From Pleodorina starrii (Eukaryota; Chlorophyta; Chlorophyceae; Chlamydomonadales; Volvocaceae), in contig BRXU01000009.1 in assembly GCA_030267565.1 (NCBI GenBank), forward strand, positions 161,501 to 225,500: a stretch of 64,000 nucleotides of DNA, written 5' to 3'. Shown here one piece after another: positions 27,847 through 38,289 of the stretch (position 1 is its first letter; the number at the start of each line of letters is the position of its first letter). A model generated the notes under the pieces. The model did no database searches. It saw only the letters and a list, made by a program, of their open reading frames with translations, and had not been told where the DNA came from. The translations under genes were made by a program, and so were the position numbers.

Positions 27847-29480
27847 TCACCACGCTGCAGCCCACCGGAACGCCGCTGCGTCGCCCAGTGCGATGCGTCG
27901 GTGGTGGTTGGGCAGCGCGGAACCCAGATCGGCAAGCAGCCGTGCGGCATTGTCGATGGCGCCTTTGGTGGAGCGAAGCATGTCACCCGGGTACAGCCCC
28001 GCCAGGCCGGCCCGACGTGTCGTCGTCGTCGTCGGCGGCAAGGACGCTGAAAAGGAGGAGGAAGAGGCGTCGCAGTCGGCTGCTGCGTCTGCGTCGGGGG
28101 CTGCGTCGGGTGCCGCCGCGGCTTCTGGTGCTGCTGCTATGTTTGCTGCTGGCGGGGAGGAGTACGGCGGCGGCGCCGGGCGGCGGTCCTGGTGCCAGGC
28201 GCGGTTGCCGACGGTCCCGCGGGGCCGGCCCTTGGGCGGCGGCGGCATGGCGTGCTTGGGTCCAGCAGTGCAGCCCAACAGTTGTCGGGTGTGTTGCTGC
28301 TGCTCCCGTCGTGTGTGGCAGAGGTGGCGGCGACCGTCGTCCTGGGGTCGTCCTGGGGCCGCGGCCGCCGTACGCCACAGGCGGGCAACGGCAGCGACAG
28401 GTCGGCCAGGAGCGAGAGGGAGGATGACAGCAGCAGCAGCAGCAGCGACGACCCCAGTCCCCCCAGCCCTCCTGGGCTGTAAGGTTGTGTGGGCGGCGGC
28501 GGCGGGGAACCGTTGTTGGGCCCTTCCTTGGCCTCCTGACCCGCCAGCCAGCCAGCCAGCCAGCCGCAGCCGCCCCCGGCGTCGCCGCCGCAGCCGCGAC
28601 TGTGACCCCGATCGTCGCGGCTGAGTGGGGCGGCGCCGCTGCCGCCGCCGCCATCATCATCGTCGCCACAGCCCGCGCCGCGGCCCGCGTCGTAGCAGGG
28701 CGGCAAGAGGAAGAGGAGACGCCGCCGCTTCGTCTCTCTGTTGCACTCATCCAACGGGCATGCAGTTGCAGCGGCTCCTCCTTCTCCTCCTGCTGCTGCT
28801 GCAACTACGTGGGCCTCGTGGCCTTCCCGCCGATCACCGCCCCCACCAGCAGCAGCACCCCCGCCGTGGGAGAGGCAGTGGGGGGGTGCGGGATGGTGGC
28901 CTTTTGATGATGGGGCCCGTGGGGGCGTTGCTGCTGCCGAGGGGGAGATGGGAGGGGGATGGGGGATGGGCGGGGGCGCGGGGCGCGCGGGGCACAGACA
29001 AAGCCCAAAGGGGGAAGAGGGTGGTGGGGCCCGATTGTGTGTGTACGGCGGTGTGTGTACGGCGCGGCGCGGCGGAAGGGGAGAGACAGAGAGGAGAAGA
29101 GAGGGGAGGGCGCGCCTGCCCTGGAATGTTAATGCCAGGAGATGAGGAAGGCTTGGACGAAGGTTCCGGGCTTGTGCTTTGTGGGGAAGAGGCAAGCACC
29201 CGCCAGTCCGTGCGTCCGTGCGTCCTCCCACAAAACTCCCCCCCCCGCGCCTCTCCCCTCTTCCCCCCGCGCCTCTCCCCTATTTTCCCCCCCGCGCCTC
29301 TCTCCTTGACGCCGCGCTCGCTCACCACCAATGGCCATGGGGGGAGCGCGTGCTCATCCCCCACCAACCACGCCTCGCTGCCGGTGTGTGTGTGTGTGGT
29401 TACAATATCTGACCGGGCCCTGACGCTGGCCAGGGGCTGCTAACCCAGCCCCAACGGAAAGACCGCCTAAGCACTCTCCC
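27847..29480. other. GC-rich low-complexity region, coding status unclear
   Basis: Strongly biased DNA that is open in most frames on both strands. It contains GTC/CAG trinucleotide runs (28019-28040, 28430-28450), a four-unit CAGC repeat near 28545-28562, purine/pyrimidine-asymmetric tracts (28940-29330) and a GT run (29383-29398). The most protein-like frame is minus 27847-28040, ending in a plausible C-terminus with the segment RSTKGAIDNAARLLADLG. I could not connect it to other exons and do not assign a gene. Confidence 0.4.
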
Positions 29481-30249
29481 CCTTGCGGTGGGAGAAGGGC
29501 GTGAGGGGCCGCTACCCCCTCCTGCTCGACGCAGAGCTGGCTGCGTCGTACACCCCATATATGGGTGTACGGCACAGCGGCTCCCCAAAGGCTTGAGCTC
29601 ACAGCCTGCCTTATACGGCAGCTGGGCCCTTCGTCCGCACAAACAGCAGTTGCGCCGGCGCACTACACGGACGCCCGCGCTGTCCTGCCCGCCCTGAAGT
29701 CCTTGCAGCGCCGGGGCGGCCGGCCGGTCTGCTACCGGCTGGCGGTGCTCCTTTAGGCGCGAAAACAAAGTACTGAGGAACTGCCCCGAGCTTGGTCCGG
29801 CTCGTGGGCGGTCAGCACCAAAGGAGAACCCAAGACAGCGCGCGCACCCTACCCCTACTACTACCCCTGCTACTACTCCTATTACGGCGGCCCCGGAGCG
29901 GCCGGGGGGTGACCCCTAGAGGCCGAGCTCCAGAGCCCCGCTTGGCCTCGGCGCGGCAGGAGGTCGGGAGTGGGCCTTACGTCAGCGGGCTAGGTGACGG
30001 AGCTATAGTTCGCACTGAGCGGCACCTCGCCAACTCGCCTCACTCTCGCTATAACCGCTCCCGAAAGCCTCCCTCGCCTACAAAAGGCAGTCCGCGGCGG
30101 TCTCTGTACCCTCTCGGACCCTCCTCTCGGCCCCTCCTCTCGGCCCCTCCTCTCGGACCCAAAGGAACCCACCCCTCCTCCCCTTCTCTCACGCCTCCCT
30201 GCCCTGATGCCCTCCCGCACCGCTAAAAGACCCGCTAACATCCCCTCCA
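29481..30249. other. Unassigned, possibly old mobile-element DNA
   Basis: No recognisable gene. Contains a near-triplicated CTCCTCTCGGCCC unit at about 30120-30155 and CTACTACCCCTG-type repeats at 29848-29882. Composition and repeat content resemble degraded transposable-element leader sequence, but no diagnostic motif was found. Confidence 0.3.
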
Positions 30250-30693
30250 TCAAAGGGGAATTGCCCTGAAGCCCCTCCTTCCCCTCACTCCACGTCCCCT
30301 CCCACCCCCTCCATACCCATCCCCCGCGGGCTGCTCACACCGGAAGTGGCCATTGACCACCGCCAGGATGGGGTGGTCAGGCCCTACCCCCTCCCATCCC
30401 CGCCTCGGCACGTCTAGTTCCGCAAATCCCCCCACACGCTGCCAGAACTGTAGCGCCGCGCGCGCCTTGGCCACCTCGACTGGGCCTGGGGCTCCCGGAG
30501 CGGTGGCCGAGTTCCTGACTGACCACAGTCCCACGCGCGCCCTTTCCATAGCCGCCAGGCAGATCACGTCCCACATGCACTGCTGCACGCCTGGCGGTGG
30601 CTCCGCCAGCCACACGTTTGCCCGGGTGATGGGCCCGGGCACGTGGGTGGCGATCTGCAGCACCACCGCTTGCGCCTCCGGGGCCATCCACAC
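30250..30693 (-). pseudogene. Possible C-terminal fragment of a LINE-type ORF2
   Basis: A 147-residue open frame with the segments NVWLAEPPPGVQQCMWDVIC, LAAMERARVGLWSVR and GPDHPILAVVNGHFRC. The order (hydrophobic helix, VWL-PPPGV, W-x-V-x-x-LAA, Ala-rich helix, HP-hydrophobic end) resembles the region after the zf-RVT part of L1-type LINE proteins in green algae. No reverse transcriptase lies next to it, so it would be a fragment. Recognition is from general familiarity with such tails, not from a unique motif. Confidence 0.33.
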
Positions 30694-31954
30694 CGGCCGT
30701 ATGCCCCTTTCTGCCGAACGTCCTGCTTGTTGACTGAGATGCGACGGAGCGAAGCGATCGGAGCCTCTAAGTCTGTGATGATGTTACAAGCTTCTGTGAG
30801 CTCGTACGGCTCAAACGAACCCGAAGGCTCATGAACCGCCTCAGCCAGGCAAAATGAACAAAAAGTAAAGAAAGTACAACAAGAATAGAAAGGGCAAGAG
30901 GACAACATAAGATACGTCACAAAAGTGCGACATGACCTGGAAAGAGATCGCCATCAACTCTACAAGGAAATGCGTTCGCGCCGTAAGCAAAACAATTCAT
31001 AAACGACCTTTGCAAGACCGCACTGATCGTCTACTTGCAAGGCCTCGCAAACACTCGCTCCCTCCGTTACACCCAAGTCCCAAAGCTTCTGCCGCGCAGA
31101 CACGAGCGCAGAACACTCCAACAGAAGTCTGGTTCTGTGCGACTGTCGTACAACCGTAATCGAGTGGCGAGACTATTGCGCTTCAACTCTCTCGTTTCAG
31201 GCATTCTGCCTTTCACTCAGTAGAGCTTCAGCTTTTCATAGCTGTTAGTTCCCCGCCCGCCTCCCTCGGCTGACTCGACAACACGCCCATCTGTCCTCTC
31301 CCACGCTCAGACGCCTTCACCATCGGCTCGGCCATCGGCGGGCCGCCCGCGGGCACCGGTTGACGGCCGGGCCCGGCGGTCTTTGGCGGGGCTGGGGGGG
31401 TTCTTTGTCTGGGTGTGGTTGGGGCGGTGTGTGGCGCGGCAGGGGGGTGGGGGTTTCGCCCGTGGTTTTCACCGGGCCTCGGCCCGGCTGTGGTTGTCGC
31501 CCTGATGGGGCGGTGGTTCAGGTGTGTTCTTGCCGCCGCGGCGGCGGTTCGGTGGTGCGCGGTTGCGGTTCGGGGTCGCGCCGCAGGGTGTGGGTTTCGT
31601 GTGGGGTGGCCGCGCGCTCAGCTGGTGGGCGGCTTGGAGGGCCGCGCGCGCGGCTGGTGTTAGGCTGAGTTCTCCTGCAGTGTAAGGGCCCTTGGCAGTC
31701 GGTCCCCGCTCCTCGTCTCGTTCGCTCTTTCTCAAAAAGCACTTTCATTCAGCTCGACAGCTTCGGCAAAAGCCACGAGATTACAGGTTAAGGGAGACAG
31801 GAGCACAGAATGTGAGTTCGCTTTCACTGTTGGGTTACCTTGTATTTTTCCCTAGCTCTGCTGGCTAAGAGTGGTGTTCGTTGTGTTCCGGACACAGACA
31901 CGCACCTGGGATTATTACGACGACTTGTCGTAGTCGTGGCACTGGTATAATACA
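30694..31954. other. No gene seen
   Basis: 1.26 kb without a recognisable gene. The part 31350-31670 is very G-rich on the plus strand (repeated GTGGGG/GGGGTG) and open in several frames for compositional reasons. Confidence 0.4.
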
Positions 31955-32033
<79 letters not shown>

Positions 32034-32034
32034 G

Positions 32035-32102
<68 letters not shown>

Positions 32103-32160
32103 TAATGATAATAATAATGATGATGTAATAATAATTAATAATAATAATGACGTATTAATA
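31955..32160. repeat. AAT/ATT microsatellite, tail of the minus-strand retroelement
   Basis: About 200 bases of nearly pure AAT on the plus strand (ATT on the minus strand), with a few interruptions near both ends. It directly follows the 3' end of the minus-strand retroelement copy, in the same orientation as the short ATT tail at 41452-41476 after the plus-strand copy, so it is best read as the 3' tail, later expanded. Confidence 0.9.
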
Positions 32161-33575
32161 AGATCGGCGCTGGTTGTGCTCTGTTGGCGGAGGTCCCGCT
32201 CCAGTTGCCTCCTGGCAGCGCAATTGCGTTCAACGCTCGGACAGCGTGGCCGTGAAGGTCATTGCAGCACTTTTTGGCCACTTCGTTCCTCGTTCCAGGT
32301 GAGGTCAGCAGTTGTCGCAGGCCTTAGCGGATGGTGCCGGCGAAGCCCAGGCTAATTGCTTCCTGTTTCGTGTAACATACTTTCCATCCGTGCGCCATCA
32401 GCATCTGAGCTAGCTCGGCGTATTGATGGGCCTTGTCGTTTTGTTTCTGCGTGTGCTCGCTGGGATCATCTGGTCCCATGTATATATCCCGGTGAGCAGC
32501 TGAGCACGTTTCGCTGAGGGGTATGCTGAGGTTAAGTAGCAAGTCAGGGCGCTTTTTGGACCGTAGGTCGTCGGGGACGTTGGGGAGGAGCCACTTGGGC
32601 AGGCGTGTGCCGGCCACGTAGTCCGGCTTGTCCTCCATGCTGCAGGCGTCCATGACGATGAACCAGCCGCCATGGGCCCCGCTGGACAGTGCTGGTGATG
32701 GTTTGTACCGCTTGGTTGTGCCGCAGGGTATAGAGGGCGTGCATTCGCGCGCGCGTGCTGGCAGCCTCCCAGAATGTGTGCCCCTGAATCGGGCATGCGT
32801 GCCTTTGTTTGGAGGTCTTTACACACAGGGCAGTAGCCTGTGGAGGTTGGGCCTCCCGGTACAAGGGGCATGCGAACGAAAGAGCTTTGCGACTTTGGCA
32901 TTCCATAGCTGTCCGTACAGGTAGTCGAGGCACCGTTTGTAGGCCGGTGGCGGCCCGTGCCCCGCTGCAGGGTTCTGGTGCTGGCCGGTAGGGCATCCTC
33001 TACGTATTTGACGTATGCGGTCTCGTTGGTGTACCCATTGTGTGTCGTCTGGCTTACCAGAGTATCGATGCCGCTGTTGAGGTTGTTGGCGTAGCGTCCG
33101 GCGTTTGCGTCGGTCCCCTCGGACTTCCGTGGCCACCAGTGTTTACTTCTTGAATTATTGTCTGCTTTCTCTGTTACGGCTTCTGCCGGCAGCATTCCCT
33201 GCGCCGCAAGGGTAGCAGCCTGTACTGCGGCTTTGTCCGCTTCTTCATTATATCGAACTCCTGTGTGTGCTTTGACTGTCAATGTTTTAAGCGATGTTTT
33301 TAGCTTGGCAACGGCTCGGACTTTAAGCGCAGCAACGATGTCCTAACTCGAGCAGTGCTCTACGGTATGCTTACTCAGCCGCAGTTTTTGCGGGTTGGCT
33401 ATCATCTTCTGGATCAGGTAGAGCGTTGCTTTGGAGTCCGTCCAAATGCTGAGGAGGGCTTGGTTTTGAGGTAGGCCGCGTCGCATAGTAGTGAGTGCCT
33501 GATCTATCGCGCTTAGTTCACAGCGCGTAATTGTTTGGCATCCGTAGGCTCCTGGGTTGGTTGGTGATTATTCTT
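32161..33575 (-). mobile_element. Decayed RNase H / restriction-like-endonuclease retroelement copy
   Basis: Minus-strand remnant of the same broad family as the element at 38238-41474. In order: RNase H (ITRCELSAIDQAL with the catalytic Glu, then IWTDSKATLYLI with an Asp, then VKAHTGVRYNEEADKAA), a CCHC finger (CPVC ... GAHILGGC near 32780-32840), an RHN motif, and KKRPDLLL near 32545. The end GWKVCYTKQEAISLGFAGTI with its stop at 32324 matches the other copy. Damage: a nonsense codon at about 33340 in the RNase H, at least two frame changes between 32640 and 32900, and a deletion of the block that carries the catalytic Glu of the endonuclease (VFVIEIGY in the other copy). The 5' end is truncated in the RNase H near 33575. 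Not functional. Confidence 0.82.
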
Positions 33576-34114
33576 TGTGACATTTGTTACATTCTTTGGC
33601 CACTTCGCGCACTTGCACTGCGTTGGAGGATCTTCGGTTATCCTACCTTCCTACGGATTTCCGTACGACTCCTTTGCCAGGTACTTTTGTTCTCTCTCAA
33701 TCACTTACTGGTAATTATCATTACCACCACAAATGTTACATTCTATATACAGCAGCACCAGCAGCAGCAGAAGCAGCAACCATCCCTAACATAAATAGGC
33801 TGGCACTGACCCGCGGCATTCTTGTGCTTCGTTCACTCCAAATCTTTACACTGCGGAAGTCATCCTGATACCATTGAGAGTGAAGTTTCGCTTAATTGCT
33901 GTGGTAAAAAGTTCGATATGCAGGTACGTGCGCGTGCCGCACTACTTCCCTCCCTGCCTGCCTGCTGCCTCTCCCTCCAGCAGCTGAGTTTGCGCGACTG
34001 GGAGAAGTGGTCATACCGCAACGTTTTTTTACACGATTGCCTTATTGTAATCGTGTTGCAGGTCTACCTGTGGTCGACCTTCGCCAACTAACATATAATA
34101 CAACAGCAGTGCGT
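33576..34114. other. Unassigned; possible 5' exons
   Basis: Plus-strand splice-like signals occur here (donor GTACGTGC after 33921, acceptor TCCCTCCAG at 33980, acceptor GTTGCAG at 34062) and would join short frames such as QLSLRDWEKWSYRN. They may be 5' exons or UTR of the signal-peptide gene that follows. Not strong enough for a CDS call. Confidence 0.25.
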
Positions 34115-34673
34115 ATGATAACAATGCTGAAGAAACTGGGCGTTTTTTCATTGTTGCTACTTCTGGCTGGCTCCAGATCTGGAGGGGCCGCTTCTGCTGT
34201 ACGAGGTGGTTGGGGCGGTAAGTATGTAGCACTACCCTGCACAACCACGCACGTACATATGCGTGTGATGCGATGCGTGCGCGATGAACAACAGCATAAA
34301 TAATAGATAATAAAATGAAAAACAAAGATACCGGGTGATAAGTAACAGAGTTCCAACGGCGGCAGGTGTTATGCATGTTCTTGCACATGCAGCGCACGAA
34401 GGAAAACGAATACATGCATGCATACAAGAAGGGCCTGTGGCGATCCCGGAATTTGGTCGCGCCGTAGAGTTATGGAACGCGTGGGTTGATAGGAAGACGG
34501 GCGACAGTCAGTGTGGATTGCAGGTTCCGTCTCGCACGGGGTCCAGATATGACGAACCTCGCTCCATCCCACACTGTGATTATCAGCACAATCATCATAC
34601 TACAGCTAACGCCGGAAGCACTTTCGGTTCACGTGGTCAACCAACTGGCTGGACCTCTCACGGGAACCTGTAA
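34115..34673 (+). CDS. Possible small secreted protein, two exons
   Basis: Exon 34115-34217 codes for a clear signal peptide (MLKKLGVFSLLLLLAGS, with a small-residue cleavage region SGGAASA) and ends in phase 1 at a consensus donor GTAAGT. Acceptor GGCGGCAG at 34365 opens a phase-compatible exon to the TAA at 34671-34673; total 411 bases, 136 residues. The stop overlaps a TGTAA signal (34669-34673). The mature part contains PVAIPEFGRAVELWNAWVDR and few cysteines; I do not recognise it. Alternatively this signal-peptide exon is the first exon of the cysteine-module gene, whose exon at 44179 also needs a phase-1 partner; that would imply a 10-kb intron. Confidence 0.35.
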
Positions 34674-34707
34674 ATGCCTAGGTTATAACCAGTCCGGACG
34701 GTAATGC

Positions 34708-37065
34708 GGCACCGCGTGCACAACCCAGTTCCGCGGGGCTGTCGGTCCACACGGCAGTTTCACAGTTCCGCCGGCGCGGCGAAGCGGACGACCTGCACGC
34801 CCAAGGTGTTGTCTTCGTTGCGAACCGTACCACACTACCCTACCCTTTCTAGTCATGCTCTCTCTTGGTACCTGTGAACAAAGAGTGAGCCTCGGTTTCG
34901 GTCCGCACAACGATGCTGCCTTTGCTGTCAGCATGATGCCATCCTTCCTACCATCCATGCAAGGCTTACACTCCAGGCCCATTCCCCGCACCCACGCACC
35001 TGTCGCAGCCGCTGCTGATGCTGTTGCGCCGGTCGCAGTCACAGCTGCTTCTTCCGGGCGTTCAGCTGTTTGTGCCAGGCCGGCCGGCCCCTCCCATACA
35101 TTCCTTGCCTGCTAAAACCGGGCTGCGGCTCGCTCCTGAGCATTCTGCACAGCCCTCACCAGATCATGTTGGCTCTGGGCTGTCCCGGCAACCAACAAGC
35201 GGACCGCAGCCCGCTCCCGGGCCTCGTGCAAAGCCCGCTCGAGCACATAGCTATAGTGGCTCTGCTGGGCTTGCCGTGCGTCAACGATCTCGCCCAGGTG
35301 GGGCCGCCCTGCCCCAGAAGCCATTCCTGCTCAGGCCGCGACCCATTGATAGACACGACACCGCTCTCCTGAAGAAGCGCGATGTGTGTCCACCGATGGC
35401 GCTCTTAGACAGCTGTGCAGCTGATGGCCGTCCGCCAGGTGCGTCCATGCGGGTTTCCCCAAAACACGTCACTAGGCTGTGACAGAGCACCCCCTATACT
35501 AACTGGGGCAACCACGAATAGCGTTCGGCAAGCCGCCATTGCCCCCTTTTTCTCTATTGACGCGTGCTTCCCATCACAATGACGACGCCCTCATTGTTTG
35601 TCTATAATCGCTCATACCATACCTGCGACGCTGTTTTGCTGCCAGAAGGCAGGGGCTTCGTTCCTTCGAGCGAGTGACAGCTCTTTTCCGGATATGTGGT
35701 CTTTTGTCGCTTTACCTCACCGTTCCGAACAAGCACCTGCCGTCCTTACACCGGAGATAGTCCGGGCTGACATGTAGGGGGTACGCAGGGCACTAGCAAA
35801 GCACGGATGCCATGCCCCACCCCCCTGTGGGCCCCAAAGGCCTTCACGTTACACACATCTTGTTGCCCACGTTGTGCTCATCGGTGAACCATACCCAAGC
35901 GACCCCATGCTTCACGAAGCCCGACAGGGGCAATCACAGCGGGAAAAAACTGTCACAGGGTCCACACGCCCAAAACCCCCACCGCGGCCCCCGGCGGGGG
36001 GCGGCGGCCATGGCTATGGGGCACCGCGTGCACAACCCAGTTCCGCGGGGCTGACGGTCTGCACGGCAGTTTCGCAGCTCCGCCGTAGACGTGGCGAAGA
36101 GGACGACCTGCAGGCCCAAGGTGTTGTCTTCGTTGCGAACCCTACCCTACTACCCTACCCTAGCCTACCGTACCCTAGTCAGCGCAACCGGGCTGCGGCT
36201 TGCTCCTGCACATCATGCACAGCCCGCTCCAGCACATCCTGGCTCTGTTAGGCCTGCACCTCGCTCGCATTTCTTGCCCCCAACAAGCGGGCTGCGGTCC
36301 GCTCCCGGGCACTGTGCACAGCCTGCTGGGCTAGACACGTGTTATTACTCCCCAACGTACTAGCCCAGGGTGGGCCGCCCTGCCCCAGGAGCCATTCCAT
36401 TTCAGGCCGCGACCCGTTAATGGTTGCTGCAACACTGTCTTATACTTACGCGAGCTGCCCCAGGTACGCACTGACAGTGCTCCTTAAAGGAAGTGCCGAA
36501 GATGGCCGTCCACTGACATCAACGTATTGCGCTCGACAAGCCGGCATTGCCCTTCTTCCCTGTACTGCCGCGCGCATCCCGTCCTATGCACGACGCGCCC
36601 GCGGCTAGTCGTGGCCGCTGCTCATGCTGTTGCGCCGATCGCTGTCACAGCTGTGGCTTCCGGGCGTTCAGCTGTTCGTGCTAGGCCGGCCGGCCCTCCC
36701 ACGCACTCGTTGCCTCCAACAACCGGGCTGCGACTCGCTCCTGAGCATCCAGCACAGCCCACCGGAGAACATATCGGCAAGCGGACTGCTGCCCGCTGCC
36801 GGGCCTCGTGCACAGCCCACTCGAGCACGTCGTGGCTTTTCTGGGCTTGCCGCGCGTTCTCACTCCTCAACGAGCTCGCCCAGGTGGGGCCACCCTGCCC
36901 CATACACCAGTCCTGCTCAGGCCGCGACCCATTGATAGACGCGACACCGCCGCTCTCCAGGTATGCGCCGATGGCACTCGCTCCTCGACGGCCGTGCGTG
37001 CAGCGGATGGCCGTCCACCAGATGCGTCCCCAAAACGCGTCGCTAAGCTGTAACAGCAAAAAGAC
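34708..37065. repeat. Three diverged copies of a local repeat
   Basis: A unit of about 350-400 bases recurs at 35011-35400, 36178-36420 (partial) and 36616-36990. A second block at 34708-34855 recurs at 36019-36170, so the pair of blocks has duplicated as a segment. On the minus strand the copies keep short peptides: SINGSRPEQEWLLGQGGPTW / SINGSRPEQDWCMGQGGPTW, LERALHEARERAAVRLLV / LEWAVHEARQRAAVRL, and VQNAQERAAARF. In the second block, NCRADRQPRGTGLCTRC is kept. This suggests a repeated exon or domain from an unknown gene or element; stop codons and frame changes make an intact gene here unlikely. Confidence 0.7.
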
Positions 37066-37079
37066 AACACTGTCATAAT

Positions 37080-37805
37080 GACAGTGACAACCACGTATAT
37101 CGTGCGGCAAGCCGCCACTGCCGCATCGATCGCTCATACCGGCGACACTTTTCTTCCTGCCTGAGGTTTGGGGTTTCCTTCGACGCACTCTGGGAACGCC
37201 ACTTCTTCATGGCCACTTCATGGCTGGTTCATGGCGGAGCAGGCTTTCTCTTCATGGGTCGGTTCATGGCGTGCGTCATGGGAACTTTTGCCATGCGGAA
37301 ATAAACATGGATGAAGAGCGTTCATGCGGCCGCCATGAAGGGCCCCCGATCTGCCATGAACCCCGCCATGAAGAGCGCCATGAATCTTCCTGCTGTATTG
37401 CCCCGGGGAAGGGAAAGGGGGCGCTGTTGGATGCTTGATTGGGGCGTGACAACGCTGCACAACTAGCTCGCACACCTGGGGCAACGGACTGCGGTTTCGA
37501 CCTCCTACATCCTGCGCCTCGCGCATGCGTAAGCGTCGCTTTGCCTCGAAGCTCCATTCATGTTGGATTTGTTCTTCGAATCGCGGTGGCGGTTCAGAGG
37601 TCCATGCATATGGTATTTAGTATGTTGCACACGAAGGTAAGTGCACGCACTTGCTTTCTGTTTAAAATGGCAAAGCGCCCGGCCCCCTTCCATTCACAGC
37701 GGTATATGAGTGTCAATCACTTCAACGCCGAGAGCAACACTCATCACTCACGGCTCCCGCCCCCGGCTGCCATATCCCGGACATACACCTGCCGAACACC
37801 CGACT
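37080..37805. other. No intact gene; TTCATGG-rich stretch
   Basis: At 37205-37385 the plus strand contains many imperfect copies of TTCATGGC / CCATGAA spaced by a few bases, which on the minus strand give a Gly/His-rich pseudo-peptide. No recognisable protein. Confidence 0.35.
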
Positions 37806-37811
37806 CTAGTC

Positions 37812-37860
37812 AACAGCCAGCGGGATTCGAACCGGTGTCCTCTCGGCCAGCCGCGCCATG
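37812..37860 (-). other. tRNA-like A-box/B-box fragment
   Basis: The minus strand reads TGGCCGAGAGG (A-box-like) and, 5 bases on, GGTTCGAATCC (perfect B box of RNA polymerase III promoters). The anticodon region that should separate them is missing, and the T-stem pairs poorly, so this is not a functional tRNA. It may be a tRNA-derived SINE relic or chance. Confidence 0.3.
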
Positions 37861-38224
37861 CATTCGGGGCTCAAAACGTGTTGGAATTGGCAAGGCGCCC
37901 GGTCCCCTTCGCGTCGCACTTCGCAACACTCCCCGTAAGCGTGAGGTGGCGGCGCTCCGGCAGCTGCTGCTGCACCGGTCCCGCGCCCACGCCAGCGCCC
38001 GCGCCCGCATCTGCTGCTCCTGCGCCCACACCAGCACACGCACCCGCACCCGCACCCGCCTGTGCCACCGGATCCGCCTTCTTCTTGCGACAGTTGCGCT
38101 CCAGGTGCCCCGCCGGCGGAGCTTGTTGCAGTACCCGCACTTGCGCTCATCCCGGCCCTCCTTCCCACATTGCCCCACCGCCGCCACCATAAACGCCACC
38201 ATAAACGCCACCCTTTTTAAGTCC

Positions 38225-38237
38225 TTGCTTTTCAATC
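38225..38237 (+). repeat. Target-site duplication, left copy
   Basis: TTGCTTTTCAATC, identical to 41475-41487 at the other end of the retroelement. Confidence 0.9.
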
Positions 38238-38289
38238 AACCACCATCGACCTCACCGAGACAGGGGACCCACAGGACAAAGGCACGACG

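Larger units (their letters stand above)
37806..38237 (-). pseudogene. Gag-like zinc-knuckle remnant
   Basis: Minus-strand frame with KCGYCNK at about 38125-38142 followed, after a shift of frame, by GHLERNCRKKK at about 38088-38110. Together they make a CCHC knuckle (C-x2-C-x4-G-H-x4-C) of retroviral/copia Gag type, followed by an Ala/Gly/Pro-rich tail. The knuckle is broken by a one-base frame change, so the copy is dead. The plus-strand retroelement was inserted into this older sequence at 38225-38237. A tRNA-like fragment sits at its end. Confidence 0.5.

Noticed and set aside
28760..28880. Plus-strand signal-peptide-like start (MQLQRLLLLLLLLLQLRG)
   Set aside because: Produced by CTC/CTG trinucleotide runs; no supported downstream exon, and the antisense is equally open.
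28137..29231. 364-codon minus-strand frame
   Set aside because: Low-complexity Pro/Ser/Gly/Ala sequence in DNA open in most frames; no motif and no consistent codon signal.
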